From Cordilura impudica (lineage: Eukaryota > Arthropoda > Insecta > Diptera > Scathophagidae): a stretch of 64,000 nucleotides of DNA. The stretch covers positions 103,766,412 to 103,830,411 of the forward strand of contig OY821517.1 in NCBI GenBank assembly GCA_963682025.1, given 5' to 3'. The notes under the pieces were generated by a model. The model searched no databases, was not told where the DNA came from, and worked only from the letters and a program-made list of their open reading frames with translations. The translations under genes and the position numbers were made by a program. Shown piece by piece: positions 42,841-53,419 of this stretch (positions are counted from its first letter, which is position 1; each line of letters opens with the position of its first letter).

Positions 42841-43081
42841 CAAACAGCGACCGCTAAATCAATAACAATTACAGCTAACGCTCACAAATTACATAATATA
42901 GAATACCGGCAACAACAATTACAACATGAAAAACATTTTTTTTTAACTTTCATTGAAATCGGCCTATTTCAACGATTTTGATGAATTTAAATGGTGATCC
43001 ATTCAATCATATACATTAAAAATTAGCAACCTAGCTGTCTTATTAAATATAATATCTCTTCTCTTGATATCTAAAATTTGG

Positions 43082-43560
43082 TTAAAATCGAAATGGATCA
43101 AAATTAGCATGGTTCCTGCAATAATATTTGATAGTTGGAAACTTATAATTTCTTGTAGATCGAAAAGGAATATAAATGTTTATTTTGTTTATAAGATTTA
43201 AAAATTTTAACAGAAAGGTAACACTTATGATGTGTCTGTGACTTTTCAATGTACGAGTTGTAATTAGGGCAAGACGGTTTTTATAAGATCCCAAACCAGA
43301 AAGACAAAATAACAAAAATTATATCTGAACTGATTCAATTTTGTTCGAATGTACATGATATTGCGGATCGCAGAGTACAGGCCCATAATCGCGATTTGGT
43401 CTTACCAAGGTAGTAAGCAATTGTTTTGTTGTATACGAATCCAAAAACTGTTTAGCCCACTGTTTACTGAATCCAAGCACACCAGTACCTTTGTTTAGTG
43501 TTATCGAAATATGACTTCTAAAGTAAAATATTTTATCCAGAAGTTCGGCTAGGTCACTGA
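43082..43560 (-). pseudogene. LINE reverse-transcriptase C-terminal remnant
   Basis: Frames on the minus strand read FSKQWAKQFLDSYTT, RPNRDYGPVLCDPQYHVHSN and KIESVQ, then GLGSYKNRLALITTRTLKSH and RSTRNYKFP. These are the thumb and post-RT motifs of insect LINEs (DPQYHVHxxxIESVQ). Frames change and stops intervene. A fragment at 52878-53090 resembles the upstream RT part of a similar LINE in the same orientation. Confidence 0.7.
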
Positions 43561-43569
43561 ATTCTTCTT

Positions 43570-44540
43570 CTTTATTTGCCTATTCGATTTTCGAATATTT
43601 GTGAGCAATACAATTACATTACCTACATCTCGAATACCAGTCCACGCCTGAATATTTTGAAGCCATGTTTTTTCCTTTCTGCCTCTAGAGGTATTCCTTC
43701 AGTATTTGCTCTCGTAATAACTTGTAACAGCTTATATTTTGGGTTTCTCATAATATGGCCCAAATATGCTATCTTTCGTCTCTTTATATTGGGGACAAGT
43801 TCTCTAACGCGGGGAAATTTTCTTAAAATTTTGCTGTTCGATATAAGGTGAGTCCATGGTTTTTTGAGTATCCTTCGATAGATCCACATTTCGAAGCTTC
43901 CTGTCTCTATATGTCCACGGCTTTAATGGTACATGCCTCCATTGCATATAGCAGGACGGACCGGACACAAATCTTGATAATCTTAACTTCGTTTCAAAAT
44001 TAATGTCATGGCTGGTGAAAACTTTTTTATATATAAAAAATGCGTCTCTTGCCATTTTGATACGATATCTTATTTCATTTGAGCCATCCGATATGTCATT
44101 GAGCGTAACCCCGAGGTATTTAAAACTATGTACTCTATCGATCTCGGAATTTTTGTATTTTTAAGCCGGTTTTTTCTGCTAATGGTCACGTATCTTGTTT
44201 TTCGTATATTAATCGTCAGATCGTATGCTTCACTGTATGTCGTCAGTTTGTCCACTAGAACTTGAAGCCCAGACATACTGCTAGCCAGTAAGGTAGTGTC
44301 ATCGGCATATCTAATGTTGTTAAGAAATGTGCCGTTTATATAAGTATATGCCCTTTCGAAAATTGCTGATGGATTCATGAGTAGATATTGAATAATAATG
44401 AAGACAATATAGATACAGCCTTATCTGACTCCTCTGGAAATTGTTATATTTTCCGTCAGCTCACCGTTGATATCTATTTTTGTCAGTTTTGAGTTAACGA
44501 TGCCATATATTAATTTTTAACGCTCTTTACATGTGTTAAA
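43570..44540 (-). pseudogene. Second LINE RT remnant with YADD box
   Basis: Pieces in shifting frames: TISRGVR...SILSSLLFNIYS near 44400-44450, NIRYADDTTLLASSMSG near 44290, MARDAFFIYKKVFTSHDINF near 44020, and RRKIAYLGHIMRNPKYKLLQ near 43740. This is the RT and C-terminal region of an endonuclease-RT LINE common in arthropods. The clade is not certain. Multiple frameshifts make it dead. Confidence 0.75.
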
Positions 44541-45227
44541 TTTTATTAAAAAAATATTGACCATTTCTGAGTTGTTTCTTTAAATAACGACGTAACTTAA
44601 ATGTTTATTAAATTAATTTGCAGCATTACCGACTTATGTCAACCTACGTTTGATCGCTGATAAATTATTTTCTCAGAAAACGACACATAGCGACATATGT
44701 TTTTATTAATGAAAAAAAATGTAGAATAATTTTTTATTAGTTTTCAGTTTATAACCAGTTGTAAAAATTTGTGTGTTTATTTCTGTTATTTTTTGTCACT
44801 ATTATTTTTGATACGTTGTTATATTCTCATCGTAAGTCCCGTTAACTTTTTGTTGATGAACTAAAAAATCCATTTTTCAAGCAACAACAACTTATGTCTA
44901 CATGGATATTTGCATTGGTAGTTTTCTTTTTGAAAGAAAACGACGTTTGTCGATATAAGTTGTTTTATCTGCACACACTTTAAGTGTAATTTATATATTG
45001 TTTTTTCGTCCTTCTCTAGGATCTATTCCTCGAAAGATTTTTGACTCAAAATTTTATATAAAGTATTTATTGCCCATATCTACAGGACTGTTAAATAAAA
45101 AGCTCCAAAATCTTTATATCGAGCCCATAATTTCAAATATAATGTTATTGCTCCCCTGAACATTTTGATTTTATGACATACGCGGTTATTCTAGAAAACC
45201 ACAGACATATGTTTGTGTCATATAGAT
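44541..45227. other. AT-rich flank of the 412-like element
   Basis: No gene or repeat is recognised. It ends with AGAT at 45224-45227, the left copy of the LTR element's target duplication. Confidence 0.5.
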
Positions 45228-45594
45228 TATAATTTAAATAATTACACTTTTTATTATTTGTTTAAAAACAGCCGCTCATGCGACTGTTTACTTTCACGTC
45301 TCTTTATTAATTAATTTTTCTATACTAATTTTAACGTATATCTACCTACGTACGCGCGCACATGCATTGTACACGCGTACACATACACTTACATTATGTG
45401 TAACTGAGTAGACGAGTGAATTTGCGTATTAAGCAGTTCACACGTAACTATACTACAGTACAATTGTGAGAAATACTTTTCTCACGCTTGAGTTCGGTGC
45501 AGGTGGATATATTTAGTTACAATTAGTAATTTAATTTTACTATTTAGTTACCGTACAGAAGGTAGGGTAACTATGACTTATCAAACACACTACA
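45228..45594 (-). repeat. 3' LTR of 412-like element
   Basis: On the element's strand it starts TGTAGTGTGTTTGATAAG and ends TTTAAATTATA. It matches 52507-52873 throughout. Confidence 0.92.
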
Positions 45595-45604
45595 CCTCCC
45601 TTTT
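45595..45604 (-). promoter_or_regulatory. Polypurine tract of 412-like element
   Basis: On the element's strand AAAAGGGAGG directly precedes the 3' LTR. Confidence 0.85.
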
Positions 45605-46080
45605 ACAGAAAAAGAATGATATATATTCCCGATCATTCTTTCATATACTTATAGTATTTTTAAATTTAGTTTGAAAAAAAAATATTAGGTCTCAAGATCT
45701 ATTTTGGGTTCTTCACCTTCCCTTTTTTCCTTAAAATAAAATTAAATTTTAATTAATTCGATTTTGAAATTTATTTTTAATTTTAATTTAAATTTTATAA
45801 AGTTATTTAAAATTAATGTTGTAGGTAAAATTATAATTTATATGTAAAATGTTTTCTTCTTTTTTTTTTTGAATGTTAGTTTACAATAAATTCTTCTTTT
45901 ATTTTTAATGTTGGTTTACAATAAATTCTTCTTTTTTTCTTAAATTAATTATAATGTTAATTTTAAAAATTTTAAATTTTATATTTAGAATTGTTGTTAA
46001 ATTTTAATCTTAAACTTATTTTGACCTGGCCAGGTATTTTTAAAATTAGAATGAAAAATTTTTTTTTTTTTTTTTTTTTT

Positions 46081-49000
46081 TTAGCTACATTGTTTTAGTC
46101 TATTTTTATGTACATTGGCTTTTTTACCGTCACTCATTGATAGGGTACAATTACCTAATTCGTCTATTTTCTCTACCGAATAAGGTCCCTTAAACAAGCT
46201 TTCCAGTTTATGGCCCGCATTGTTCTCTATCAAAACCAAATCTCCTATTTTTATTTCAATGGGATTAATTCTTCTATCGTACAGAGTCTTACTACTTTGT
46301 TTTTGCCTTTCTATCATACTCGCAGCTCGCTGCTGCGCCGTCTGAAGCCTATACTTTACCTCTTTTTCGTATGACTCTATGTTATATATTGGGTCAACGA
46401 TATTGTTATCAAGAAATGGTATGTTAGGTGATTTCTTACCAAATATCAGCTCATACGGACAGTACCCATGGACAGTAGAAGGTGTTGTATTGAAGCAATA
46501 CGTGAAGTATGTCAACCATTCGTCCCAATCTGTTCTGTCCGCTGAAAGATATGAACGAACGTATTCGTTAAATGTTCTATGTGATCTTTCTATAGTACCC
46601 AACGTTTGATGATGGTATGCTGTCGATGTTGTGTACTCAATATTCAGCAATCCACAAAGCTCTTGTATGGTCTGGTTCTTATACTCCGTTCCCATATCAG
46701 TCAGAATTCTATTCATTGGACCGTATATTAAAATGAAATTTTCAAAAATAGCCTTGGCTACGGTTTTAGCCTGTTTGTCAGGAATTGGTATAGTGATCAA
46801 ATACTTCGTTAGATCACATATTATGGTTATGGCATATTCATTGCCGTTATTAGATTTAATAAAAGGACCAATTGTGTCAATAACGACTATATCGAATGCT
46901 TTCACTGGCGTTTCCGTTATCACCATTGGTTCCCTTGTTTTCGGTAGGGATTTATTTGTCTGACACTGCTTACATCCTTTTATATAGTTACGTATGTCTC
47001 TTGACATTCCGTTCCAGAAATATTTTTCATTTATTTTTGCTGTCATCCTTGTTATCCCTGGATGACCTCCGTATAAAGGATCATTGTGATATTTTTCTAG
47101 GAGTGTGTTTTTCTGCTCGTCAGCAGTAACATTTATTCTCCGTGGCGCTAGAGCTATTATTAATTTTTTTAATTCTTTGTTCCCTATTTCTTTAAACACA
47201 TTGATTCGAATCTTCTCAAATATTTTGTCATTTAGTGATAGTTGCAACTTTTTGATGCCTTTGTTGTCGGTCATATTCTCCAACCTAGGGAAGAATTGAT
47301 TTAGATCAACTTTCCCATTAACAATAAGGTCATCTATCCTAAGCTCCTCTAAAGTTATTTTCCCGCGTTTAAGGTAACACCTCGGTGTTTTGCCTTGTAA
47401 GTCAAACTTTAGGCGAACATTTTTTCTTACTTCCTTTATACTAAGTGTTTCATAAACCCTTGGGGTTGTCGTTATACTCTTTATTTTCTCATCTATTCCT
47501 GGTTGTGTTTTTCTAGATTTTGTTCTAGTGGTTACCATAAAAATGTTTCTGCTAGTTTTTATGTCTGCTATTGTTATTCTGGATAAAGCGTCTGCCGCAT
47601 GGTTATCCTTTCCCCTCAGGTACTCTATTGTAAAATCATACTCTTCTAAATCCAATCTCATTCGCGTCAATTTTGAGGAAGGGTTTTTCATCGAGAACAA
47701 GTACGACAGTGGTCTGTGATCGCTTCTCACTAAAAATCTCGTGCCATATATGTATGGTCTGAAATATGTAATCGCCCAGTGTACAGCTGCTAATTCCTGT
47801 TCAATAGTAGATTTGTTCGCTTCACCTTTCGTGAACGATCGTGAGGCATATGCTATTGGAAGTTGTATTCCATCATGCTCTTGGCTTAGCACTGCACCGC
47901 ATGCATATTTACTTGCATCGGTTGTGATACAGAATTGTTCATCAAAATTGGGATATTGTAATATTCTTGGGTTCAGTAGTGAGTTTTTCAAATATTCGAA
48001 TGCTTTCTCACACTCTCTACTCCATTCGAATTTTGTATTTTTCCTACATAATCTCGTTAAGAGACGAGCGTGTTCCGCAAAATTAGGAACAAAACGTCTA
48101 TAGTAATTGCAAAATGCTACAAATCGTTTTGTTTCATCGGCATTTTTAGGTGTGGGATAGTCTTGAATTATTTTGAATTTGCTATCGTCTGGAAGAATGC
48201 CTTTATCTGTACATTTGTGTCCCAAATAAGTCACTTCATGACTGAAAAATGAACATTTTCCTGGATGTAGTTTAAGGTTATATTTCCGACAGGTTTCAAA
48301 AACATCTACCAGATTCCTAATCATGTGTCGTTCTGAACGACCAATTACAACTAAATCATCCATATATAAGAAAGCTTGAGCTGGTGATAAACCAGCGAAT
48401 GCAATTGTCATCATTCTCTGAAATGAATTTGGGGCTATTTTAAGCCCGTATGGGAGGCGCTTAAAACGGAATGATCCCTTATCTGTTGAAAATGATGTGA
48501 TATCCCTGGAGTCCTCATCTAATTCAATTTGATGAAACCCAGACGTTAAGTCTAGACAAGAAAAATATTTCGCTTTGCCAAGTTGATCAAGAATGTCATC
48601 TATTCTTGGTAATGGAAATTTATCTGCAATCAATTTTTTATTAACCGCCCTGTAATCTACTACTAATCTCCATCTTTTATTAACGCTTCCAGCTAAAGAT
48701 TTTTTCGGTACTAATAATATTGGGCTATTGTATTCAGAAGCTGATGGTTCAATTATACCATCTTTTATTAATTTATCCACTTGTCCTGTTATTTCCTCCT
48801 TATGCGCATAAGGTATCCTATAGTTTTTAATATATGTTGGTTCTATATCTTTTAAACGCAATTTTTGCCTGTAAAAATTATTCGCAGATATTTTTTCTGT
48901 TTCTAGTGCGAAAACATCAATATATTTCATGCATATTTCCTTTAGTTCATTTTCAATGAATTTAGGAAATTTTTCGGACAATATCTTAAATTTATCATCG

Positions 49001-49752
49001 TTATTCTGACACTCGACCATTGATACTGTTTCATAATTATCCAAGCTTTCAGTCTCTATTTGAGCATCAGATATAACAACTTCTTCGTCTGTTGTATTCA
49101 TTATACGTACAAAAGTTTGTGAGGCGTTAGAAATTGTATTTGCTATAAATATCCCCTCCTTAGGGGTTTGGTTAGGAATTAATATGTCCCCCTTTGAATC
49201 TCCTACATTTATTCTTCTAATTACCTCTGATCTCGCAGGTAATGATATTGTGTTGATGTTTGGGTATTTTCGCATTTTCATCCGTATACTTTGTGGGAAA
49301 TCATCTGGTCTTAATACTATCCAATCTTGATCCGTTCCATATTCTAGTTTACAATTGTACTTTCTAATGAAGTCAAGTCCCAATATTCCATCAGATGGAA
49401 CTGGAAAGTCATCATCTACCACATGGAGTTTATGTTTAACTAACAGATTTTCAAATATCAGATCCGTTGTGATCTTTCCCCTAGTATAGGTTATACCCTT
49501 TCCTATGCCATGTAGGCTAATTGTGTTGGATGTATCTATTCTTTCAAATTTATTCTGTCCGCTTTTTATTATTGATATGTCCGCACCTGTGTCTACCAAA
49601 AATGTCGACACTCCTTCATTGAATTTTGATTTTAGTGAAATATATGATGCTGAATTCAGATTAACGTTTAAGATTCTACTATTTCTAATTATTTCATCTA
49701 TTGAGTACCCGGGGATTGTACGTTTTCCGTACTCCCATGCAAAGCCCGGACA
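46081..49752 (-). CDS. pol: Pol polyprotein: protease, RT, RNase H, integrase
   Basis: One open frame of about 1,220 codons; the first ATG is at 49611, but the frame is open from 49752, overlapping gag in the -1 frame. Domains: aspartic protease STFLVDTGADISII; RT with RWRLVVDYRAVNKK, CLDLTSGFHQIELD and the catalytic FLYMDDLVVIG; RNase H with CITTDASKYACGAVLSQ, STIEQELAAVHW, RSDHRPLSYL and HAADALSR; integrase with the HHCC zinc region (HPGITR ... CKQCQTNK) and a D-D-E core (VVIDTIGPF, RILTDMGTEY, HHQTLGTIERSH); and a GPY/F-type tail (ESLFKGPYSVEKI). All catalytic residues expected of the family are present. It produces the replication and integration enzymes of the element. Confidence 0.93.
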   Translation of the reverse strand, partial: CPGFAWEYGKRTIPGYSIDEIIRNSRILNVNLNSASYISLKSKFNEGVSTFLVDTGADISIIKSGQNKFERIDTSNTISLHGIGKGITYTRGKITTDLIFENLLVKHKLHVVDDDFPVPSDGILGLDFIRKYNCKLEYGTDQDWIVLRPDDFPQSIRMKMRKYPNINTISLPARSEVIRRINVGDSKGDILIPNQTPKEGIFIANTISNASQTFVRIMNTTDEEVVISDAQIETESLDNYETVSMVECQNNDDKFKILSEKFPKFIENELKEICMKYIDVFALETEKISANNFYRQKLRLKDIEPTYIKNYRIPYAHKEEITGQVDKLIKDGIIEPSASEYNSPILLVPKKSLAGSVNKRWRLVVDYRAVNKKLIADKFPLPRIDDILDQLGKAKYFSCLDLTSGFHQIELDEDSRDITSFSTDKGSFRFKRLPYGLKIAPNSFQRMMTIAFAGLSPAQAFLYMDDLVVIGRSERHMIRNLVDVFETCRKYNLKLHPGKCSFFSHEVTYLGHKCTDKGILPDDSKFKIIQDYPTPKNADETKRFVAFCNYYRRFVPNFAEHARLLTRLCRKNTKFEWSRECEKAFEYLKNSLLNPRILQYPNFDEQFCITTDASKYACGAVLSQEHDGIQLPIAYASRSFTKGEANKSTIEQELAAVHWAITYFRPYIYGTRFLVRSDHRPLSYLFSMKNPSSKLTRMRLDLEEYDFTIEYLRGKDNHAADALSRITIADIKTSRNIFMVTTRTKSRKTQPGIDEKIKSITTTPRVYETLSIKEVRKNVRLKFDLQGKTPRCYLKRGKITLEELRIDDLIVNGKVDLNQFFPRLENMTDNKGIKKLQLSLNDKIFEKIRINVFKEIGNKELKKLIIALAPRRINVTADEQKNTLLEKYHNDPLYGGHPGITRMTAKINEKYFWNGMSRDIRNYIKGCKQCQTNKSLPKTREPMVITETPVKAFDIVVIDTIGPFIKSNNGNEYAITIICDLTKYLITIPIPDKQAKTVAKAIFENFILIYGPMNRILTDMGTEYKNQTIQELCGLLNIEYTTSTAYHHQTLGTIERSHRTFNEYVRSYLSADRTDWDEWLTYFTYCFNTTPSTVHGYCPYELIFGKKSPNIPFLDNNIVDPIYNIESYEKEVKYRLQTAQQRAASMIERQKQSSKTLYDRRINPIEIKIGDLVLIENNAGHKLESLFKGPYSVEKIDELGNCTLSMSDGKKANVHKNRLKQCS

Positions 49753-50918
49753 TCACGTCCTCTATTATTATTGCGGTTGTTATAGTTCCCGCTGTAGTTA
49801 TTATTGTTCCTGTTGTAACTGTCACGGCCATTATATTGCCTATTGACCTCATTGTTACCATTGTGGGACTGGTTACTCCCACTGTTGTATCTCCTGTTAT
49901 TGTTACTACGACCGCTATTTCCGGTGTAATTTCCACGTCGGCTAAAATTTGCGTAGGATCGCCCACGTCTTTGACCCTGGGTATTGTGCATATCCCTGTT
50001 ATAGTACATTATTGTACTATTTTTAGGCGCATCGGTTGAACAACTTATAAACTTAGCTACCGCATCATTGAGAGTGTTAAATTGACCTGCTTCCAGTATG
50101 AGTCCCACTCTGTCGTTGGTACTGTTTTTTGTCATTGCCTTTACAGCAATGTTTGTTGTGTATTTTTCGGCTAGTGTAGTATTTAAACCGTCCACTATGT
50201 AGGCGCTTTGTAATCTTTTCGCCAGTTCTTCTATCTCTTTGGTGTAGTCATTTGGTGTCCTACCACACTGTTTGAGATTCATTATCTTTGCCGAAAGCAA
50301 CTCAACGGACTCGCCCTTGACTGTTGTTTTTAACCTAGCTATTATGCCGGCTAAATTTACTTCATTACCCTCTATGAGAGTACGTGCCGTTCCCTTCAAT
50401 TTAGTCTTTACTAAATTGACGGCCACCGCATCCTGGTCTTCCGCAATTGAATCCACCAGTGTTAATGCATCCAGAAAACTTTGTAGGTTCTCTGCCCTAC
50501 CATCAAAATCAGGTATGATTCTGGATGCTGTCCTTAAAAATTCCGTTGCTGTTTGTGGCATGTTTGCGCTTATTATTTCTGTCTGTATTGCTAATTTATT
50601 TTTGTCATCCGCAAATTCTACCCTTTCATGTAATGAGTTGGGCAATTCTACTTCAAGACCCCTACGAGCTGCTACACTGATGAGTTTACTTCTTAGGTCA
50701 ATGAAAAAACCCTCTGCTGCAACCTTATGTGCGGGTGTTAAACGCTGATAATTTACGTTTAATACGACTCTTATTTCTTCAAGTCGTAAGTAGAGGTTTT
50801 TTAGATGTTTTTCAACAGTTTCCTCTTTGGTAGGCCTATCGCTATTGAGGCATTTATAGGACTTGTCAAATTCCTCTCTGATAAGTCTGCACTGGCCTAG
50901 TATCGCAGACCAGTCCAT
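49698..50918 (-). CDS. gag: Gag-like protein of 412-like element
   Basis: Intact 406-residue frame from ATG at 50918. It has a helical capsid-like N-terminal two-thirds (FLRTASRIIPDFDGRAENLQ near residue 130) and a strongly Asn/Arg/Gly-rich basic C-terminus (about residues 310-395) that replaces a zinc knuckle as nucleic-acid-binding region. This matches 412/mdg1-group Gags. The Pol frame overlaps its last ~54 bases in the -1 frame. No textbook slippery heptamer is obvious there; GGAAAAC and CCCGGGT are the closest. Confidence 0.88.
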   Translation of the reverse strand: MDWSAILGQCRLIREEFDKSYKCLNSDRPTKEETVEKHLKNLYLRLEEIRVVLNVNYQRLTPAHKVAAEGFFIDLRSKLISVAARRGLEVELPNSLHERVEFADDKNKLAIQTEIISANMPQTATEFLRTASRIIPDFDGRAENLQSFLDALTLVDSIAEDQDAVAVNLVKTKLKGTARTLIEGNEVNLAGIIARLKTTVKGESVELLSAKIMNLKQCGRTPNDYTKEIEELAKRLQSAYIVDGLNTTLAEKYTTNIAVKAMTKNSTNDRVGLILEAGQFNTLNDAVAKFISCSTDAPKNSTIMYYNRDMHNTQGQRRGRSYANFSRRGNYTGNSGRSNNNRRYNSGSNQSHNGNNEVNRQYNGRDSYNRNNNNYSGNYNNRNNNRGRDVRALHGSTENVQSPGTQ

Positions 50919-51278
50919 ACATGCAGATTAAAATTGACTTTTGTCCGCTAGGTCAGAAAATCTTACCAGAAAATCGCACAAAAAAAAAATATTCAAAATA
51001 TTTGTCATTTAGGATTTGTCCCCCAAAGTTCCTGCTATATTAGCAATTAATTCAAATATTCAACAAAATAAAGTAATTCAATAATAGGACTCCTCCGGCA
51101 CTTTATGTAAAATTTTATTCTCTTTAGTCAGTATTTTTAATAATGATGACAAAATAAAAAAATTTTGATAATATATAACATGATGTTATCGCAGTCTCTG
51201 CTTTGTTCTCTTTCTTTTTTTTTTTTTGTTTAAATCTATTCGAGGAGTATATAATTTTAAAATCTTATGGGCCCATTT

Positions 51279-51497
51279 TTAAACCTTGTCAAGGTTGTCG
51301 CCTCTACTTAGATATCTCTTACGGAGAGATCTTTTGTGCAGTAGGTATAATTTTAGCGTTAAGTTTACCCCGCTTATCAATACCAAGCACAATGTGAGGT
51401 ACCACAAGGATTGTATTTGGTTTGTGTGGTCGACAACCTCAACGTTGGTTATTACATTTGCGTTCGGGTTTTCTAATTTTGATTCCGGCTTACCCAT
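51279..51497 (-). CDS. Small membrane-protein ORF in the retrotransposon leader
   Basis: A 72-residue frame starting at ATG 51497 (an in-frame upstream ATG at 51545 would add 16 residues). It starts MGKPESKL, a myristoylation-like Met-Gly, followed by VITNVEVVDHTNQIQ, a hydrophobic stretch SLWYLTLCLVLISGVNLTL and a basic tail with LHKRSLRKRYLSR. It lies between the 5' LTR and gag on the element's strand. Short leader ORFs are reported in 412/mdg1-type elements, and I recall similar membrane-segment ORFs there, but I cannot verify homology. Function unknown. The opposite strand is also open over this interval. Confidence 0.5.
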   Translation of the reverse strand: MGKPESKLENPNANVITNVEVVDHTNQIQSLWYLTLCLVLISGVNLTLKLYLLHKRSLRKRYLSRGDNLDKV

Positions 51498-52492
51498 GTT
51501 AAAATATAATTTATCTTTTAATTTCCTATTCCCAATAAAAATCAATATTTAAATTTATATTAAAGAATCAATATTTTAGTTTTAATGATACATTAAATAT
51601 TTTAAATTGTCGATTTATTCCTAAATATGATGACTTTTCTATGTTCTGTTCTATATATTAGGTTATTCTATTTTATAGAAAAATTCACAGTTTAATTAAT
51701 TTTAAAGTGAGTTCAATATTAATAATCATGTTTTTTTGTTTTTAAAAAAATTTTTTTTTTTTTTTTAATATAATTAAATACATAATTTTTTTTTCTAATA
51801 TTTTGTATTCAAATTTCTTTTCAATTGATTGATTTTAACAAAAAAAAAATGTTATCAATACGAGTATCGAAGAAATCAATATTTAACTACTATGTAATAT
51901 GTATGATTCAACTTATTTAAAAAATAAAATATGCTACTTAGCTGTTGTTTTATTCTCCAGCTGCTGTAGATGATGGTTACTGTTGTTGACGTAGAGTTTG
52001 ATGAATCTGTTGCTGGGGTTGCTTATTCATGTTGTTATTACCGTTTTTCGACTCTTCACTTTTTACAATTATTTTGGCTGTTACACTTTTGGTATTCCAG
52101 TTTGATGAATCCGTTGTTGCTGCGGTTGCTTATTCATGTCGTTATTACCTTTTTCAACTCTTCACTTTTTTACAATTATTTTGGCTTTTACATTTTTGGT
52201 ATTCCTTCTTAACAAATTTTTTAATTGTTGATTAAATTTAAATGTTGATTAATAATGTACGTTTTTCGACTCTTCACTTTTTTACAATTATTTTGGCTTT
52301 TACACTTTTGGTATTCCTTCTTAACAAATTTTCAATTGTTGATTAAATTTAAATGTTGATTAATAATATACGTTTTTCGACTTTTCATGCTTGGTATATG
52401 TAGTTATTGTTTTTCTGATTTTTTCACAAATTAAATTTTTTCTTAAAATTTTAATTGACTTATTATTTTTTTCATATTTTATTTTTTTTCAT

Positions 52493-52506
52493 TGGCAGGA
52501 TCGCCA
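52493..52506 (-). promoter_or_regulatory. Primer binding site, tRNA-Arg
   Basis: On the element's strand TGGCGATCCTGCCA follows the 5' LTR and is complementary to the CCA-ended 3' terminus of an arginine tRNA (GGCAGGATCG + CCA). Confidence 0.85.
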
Positions 52507-52873
52507 TATAATTTAAATAATTACACTTTTTATTATTTGTTTAAAAACAGCCGCTCATGCGACTGTTTACTTTCACGTCTCTTTATTAATTAATTTTTCT
52601 ATACTAATTTTAACGTATATCTACCTACGTACGCGCGCACATGCATTGTACACGCGTACACATACACTTACATTATGTGTAACTGAGTAGACGAGTGAAT
52701 TTGCGTATTAAGCAGTTCACACGTAACTATACTACAGTACAATTGTGAGAAATACTTTTCTCACGCTTGAGTTCGGTGCAGGTGGATATATTTAGTTACA
52801 ATTAGTAATTTAATTTTACTATTTAGTTACCGTACAGAAGGTAGGGTAACTATGACTTATCAAACACACTACA
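52507..52873 (-). repeat. 5' LTR of 412-like element
   Basis: Direct repeat of 45228-45594. On the plus strand it ends AACACACTACA and is followed by the target duplication AGAT. Leader repeats lie further inside at about 52040-52385 (CTTCACTTTT.TACAATTATT and TTTGGCTT words three times). Confidence 0.92.
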
Positions 52874-52877
52874 AGAT

Positions 52878-53090
52878 AAACCCTTCATTTATCATAGTTG
52901 TAAACTCTACCTTATTTGTTATTGTAGAGCGTGATTTGTAGAATCTATGTTGTTGCGTTGGAGATAAGGTAGCGGAAATATGATGTGACAACGTATCATA
53001 TATAAGTTTTTCAAATAGTTCTGGAATAGCACTTAATTTAGGAATACCTCGGTAATTTAAAATACCAGCTTTAGATCCAGACTTAGACAA
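52878..53090 (-). pseudogene. LINE reverse-transcriptase fragment beside the 412-like element
   Basis: Reads KSGSKAGILNYRGIPKLSAI, PELFEKLIYD, SPTQQHRFYKSRSTITN and KVEFTT, the fingers region of an insect LINE RT (SKxxxxNYRGI ... QHGFxxxRST). It is truncated at both ends; the 412-like element sits at its 3' side. Likely the same LINE family as 43082-43560. Confidence 0.75.
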
Positions 53091-53129
53091 GGGAATTATA
53101 AATGATTATTATTACTATTAATCTATAAT

Positions 53130-53394
53130 ATTAATACACTAGACGATTTCTTGTGACCGATGTTTTGTTCCACAGTTTTCTCGCAATTTAGACCAAACGT
53201 ATATTATTTGAAAGGTATTTCTTTTTATCCGTTTTGCAGATTTACGGATTTCTTAATTGTTTCCTTTATTTTGAGTAAATTGCATTTAAAATTGCTACTA
53301 ACACATACATAAAATTATACATATGCTATGTGTGTTCTATTAAATTTGTTAATGTGTGTGCTAACGAGTTTGTTATCTTCATTCACAATAATAA
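53130..53394. repeat. Dispersed repeat (inverted copy of 27.8-28.2 kb), split by Helitron 2
   Basis: CTTGTGACCGATGTTTTGTT and ACACATACATAAAATTATAC match the reverse complement of 27800-28190 and 59855-60235. The remainder follows the Helitron at 55403-55500. Confidence 0.8.
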
Positions 53395-53419
53395 TCTATA
53401 TATATAAAATTCATTTTCT

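Larger units (their letters stand above)
45228..52873 (-). mobile_element. 412/mdg1-like Ty3/gypsy LTR retrotransposon, apparently complete
   Basis: A 7.6 kb minus-strand element between two 367 bp LTRs that look identical by eye, flanked by a 4 bp target duplication AGAT (45224-45227 and 52874-52877). It has a tRNA-Arg primer site, a small leader ORF, gag, an intact pol and a polypurine tract in the expected order. The tRNA-Arg primer, the 4 bp duplication and the Gag/Pol content all fit the 412/mdg1 group of insects. No env is present. This is the youngest-looking LTR element in the window. Confidence 0.93.

Noticed and set aside
46379..49846. Plus-strand open frames opposite the 412-like pol and gag
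   Set aside because: Antisense shadows of long real frames with clear enzyme motifs.
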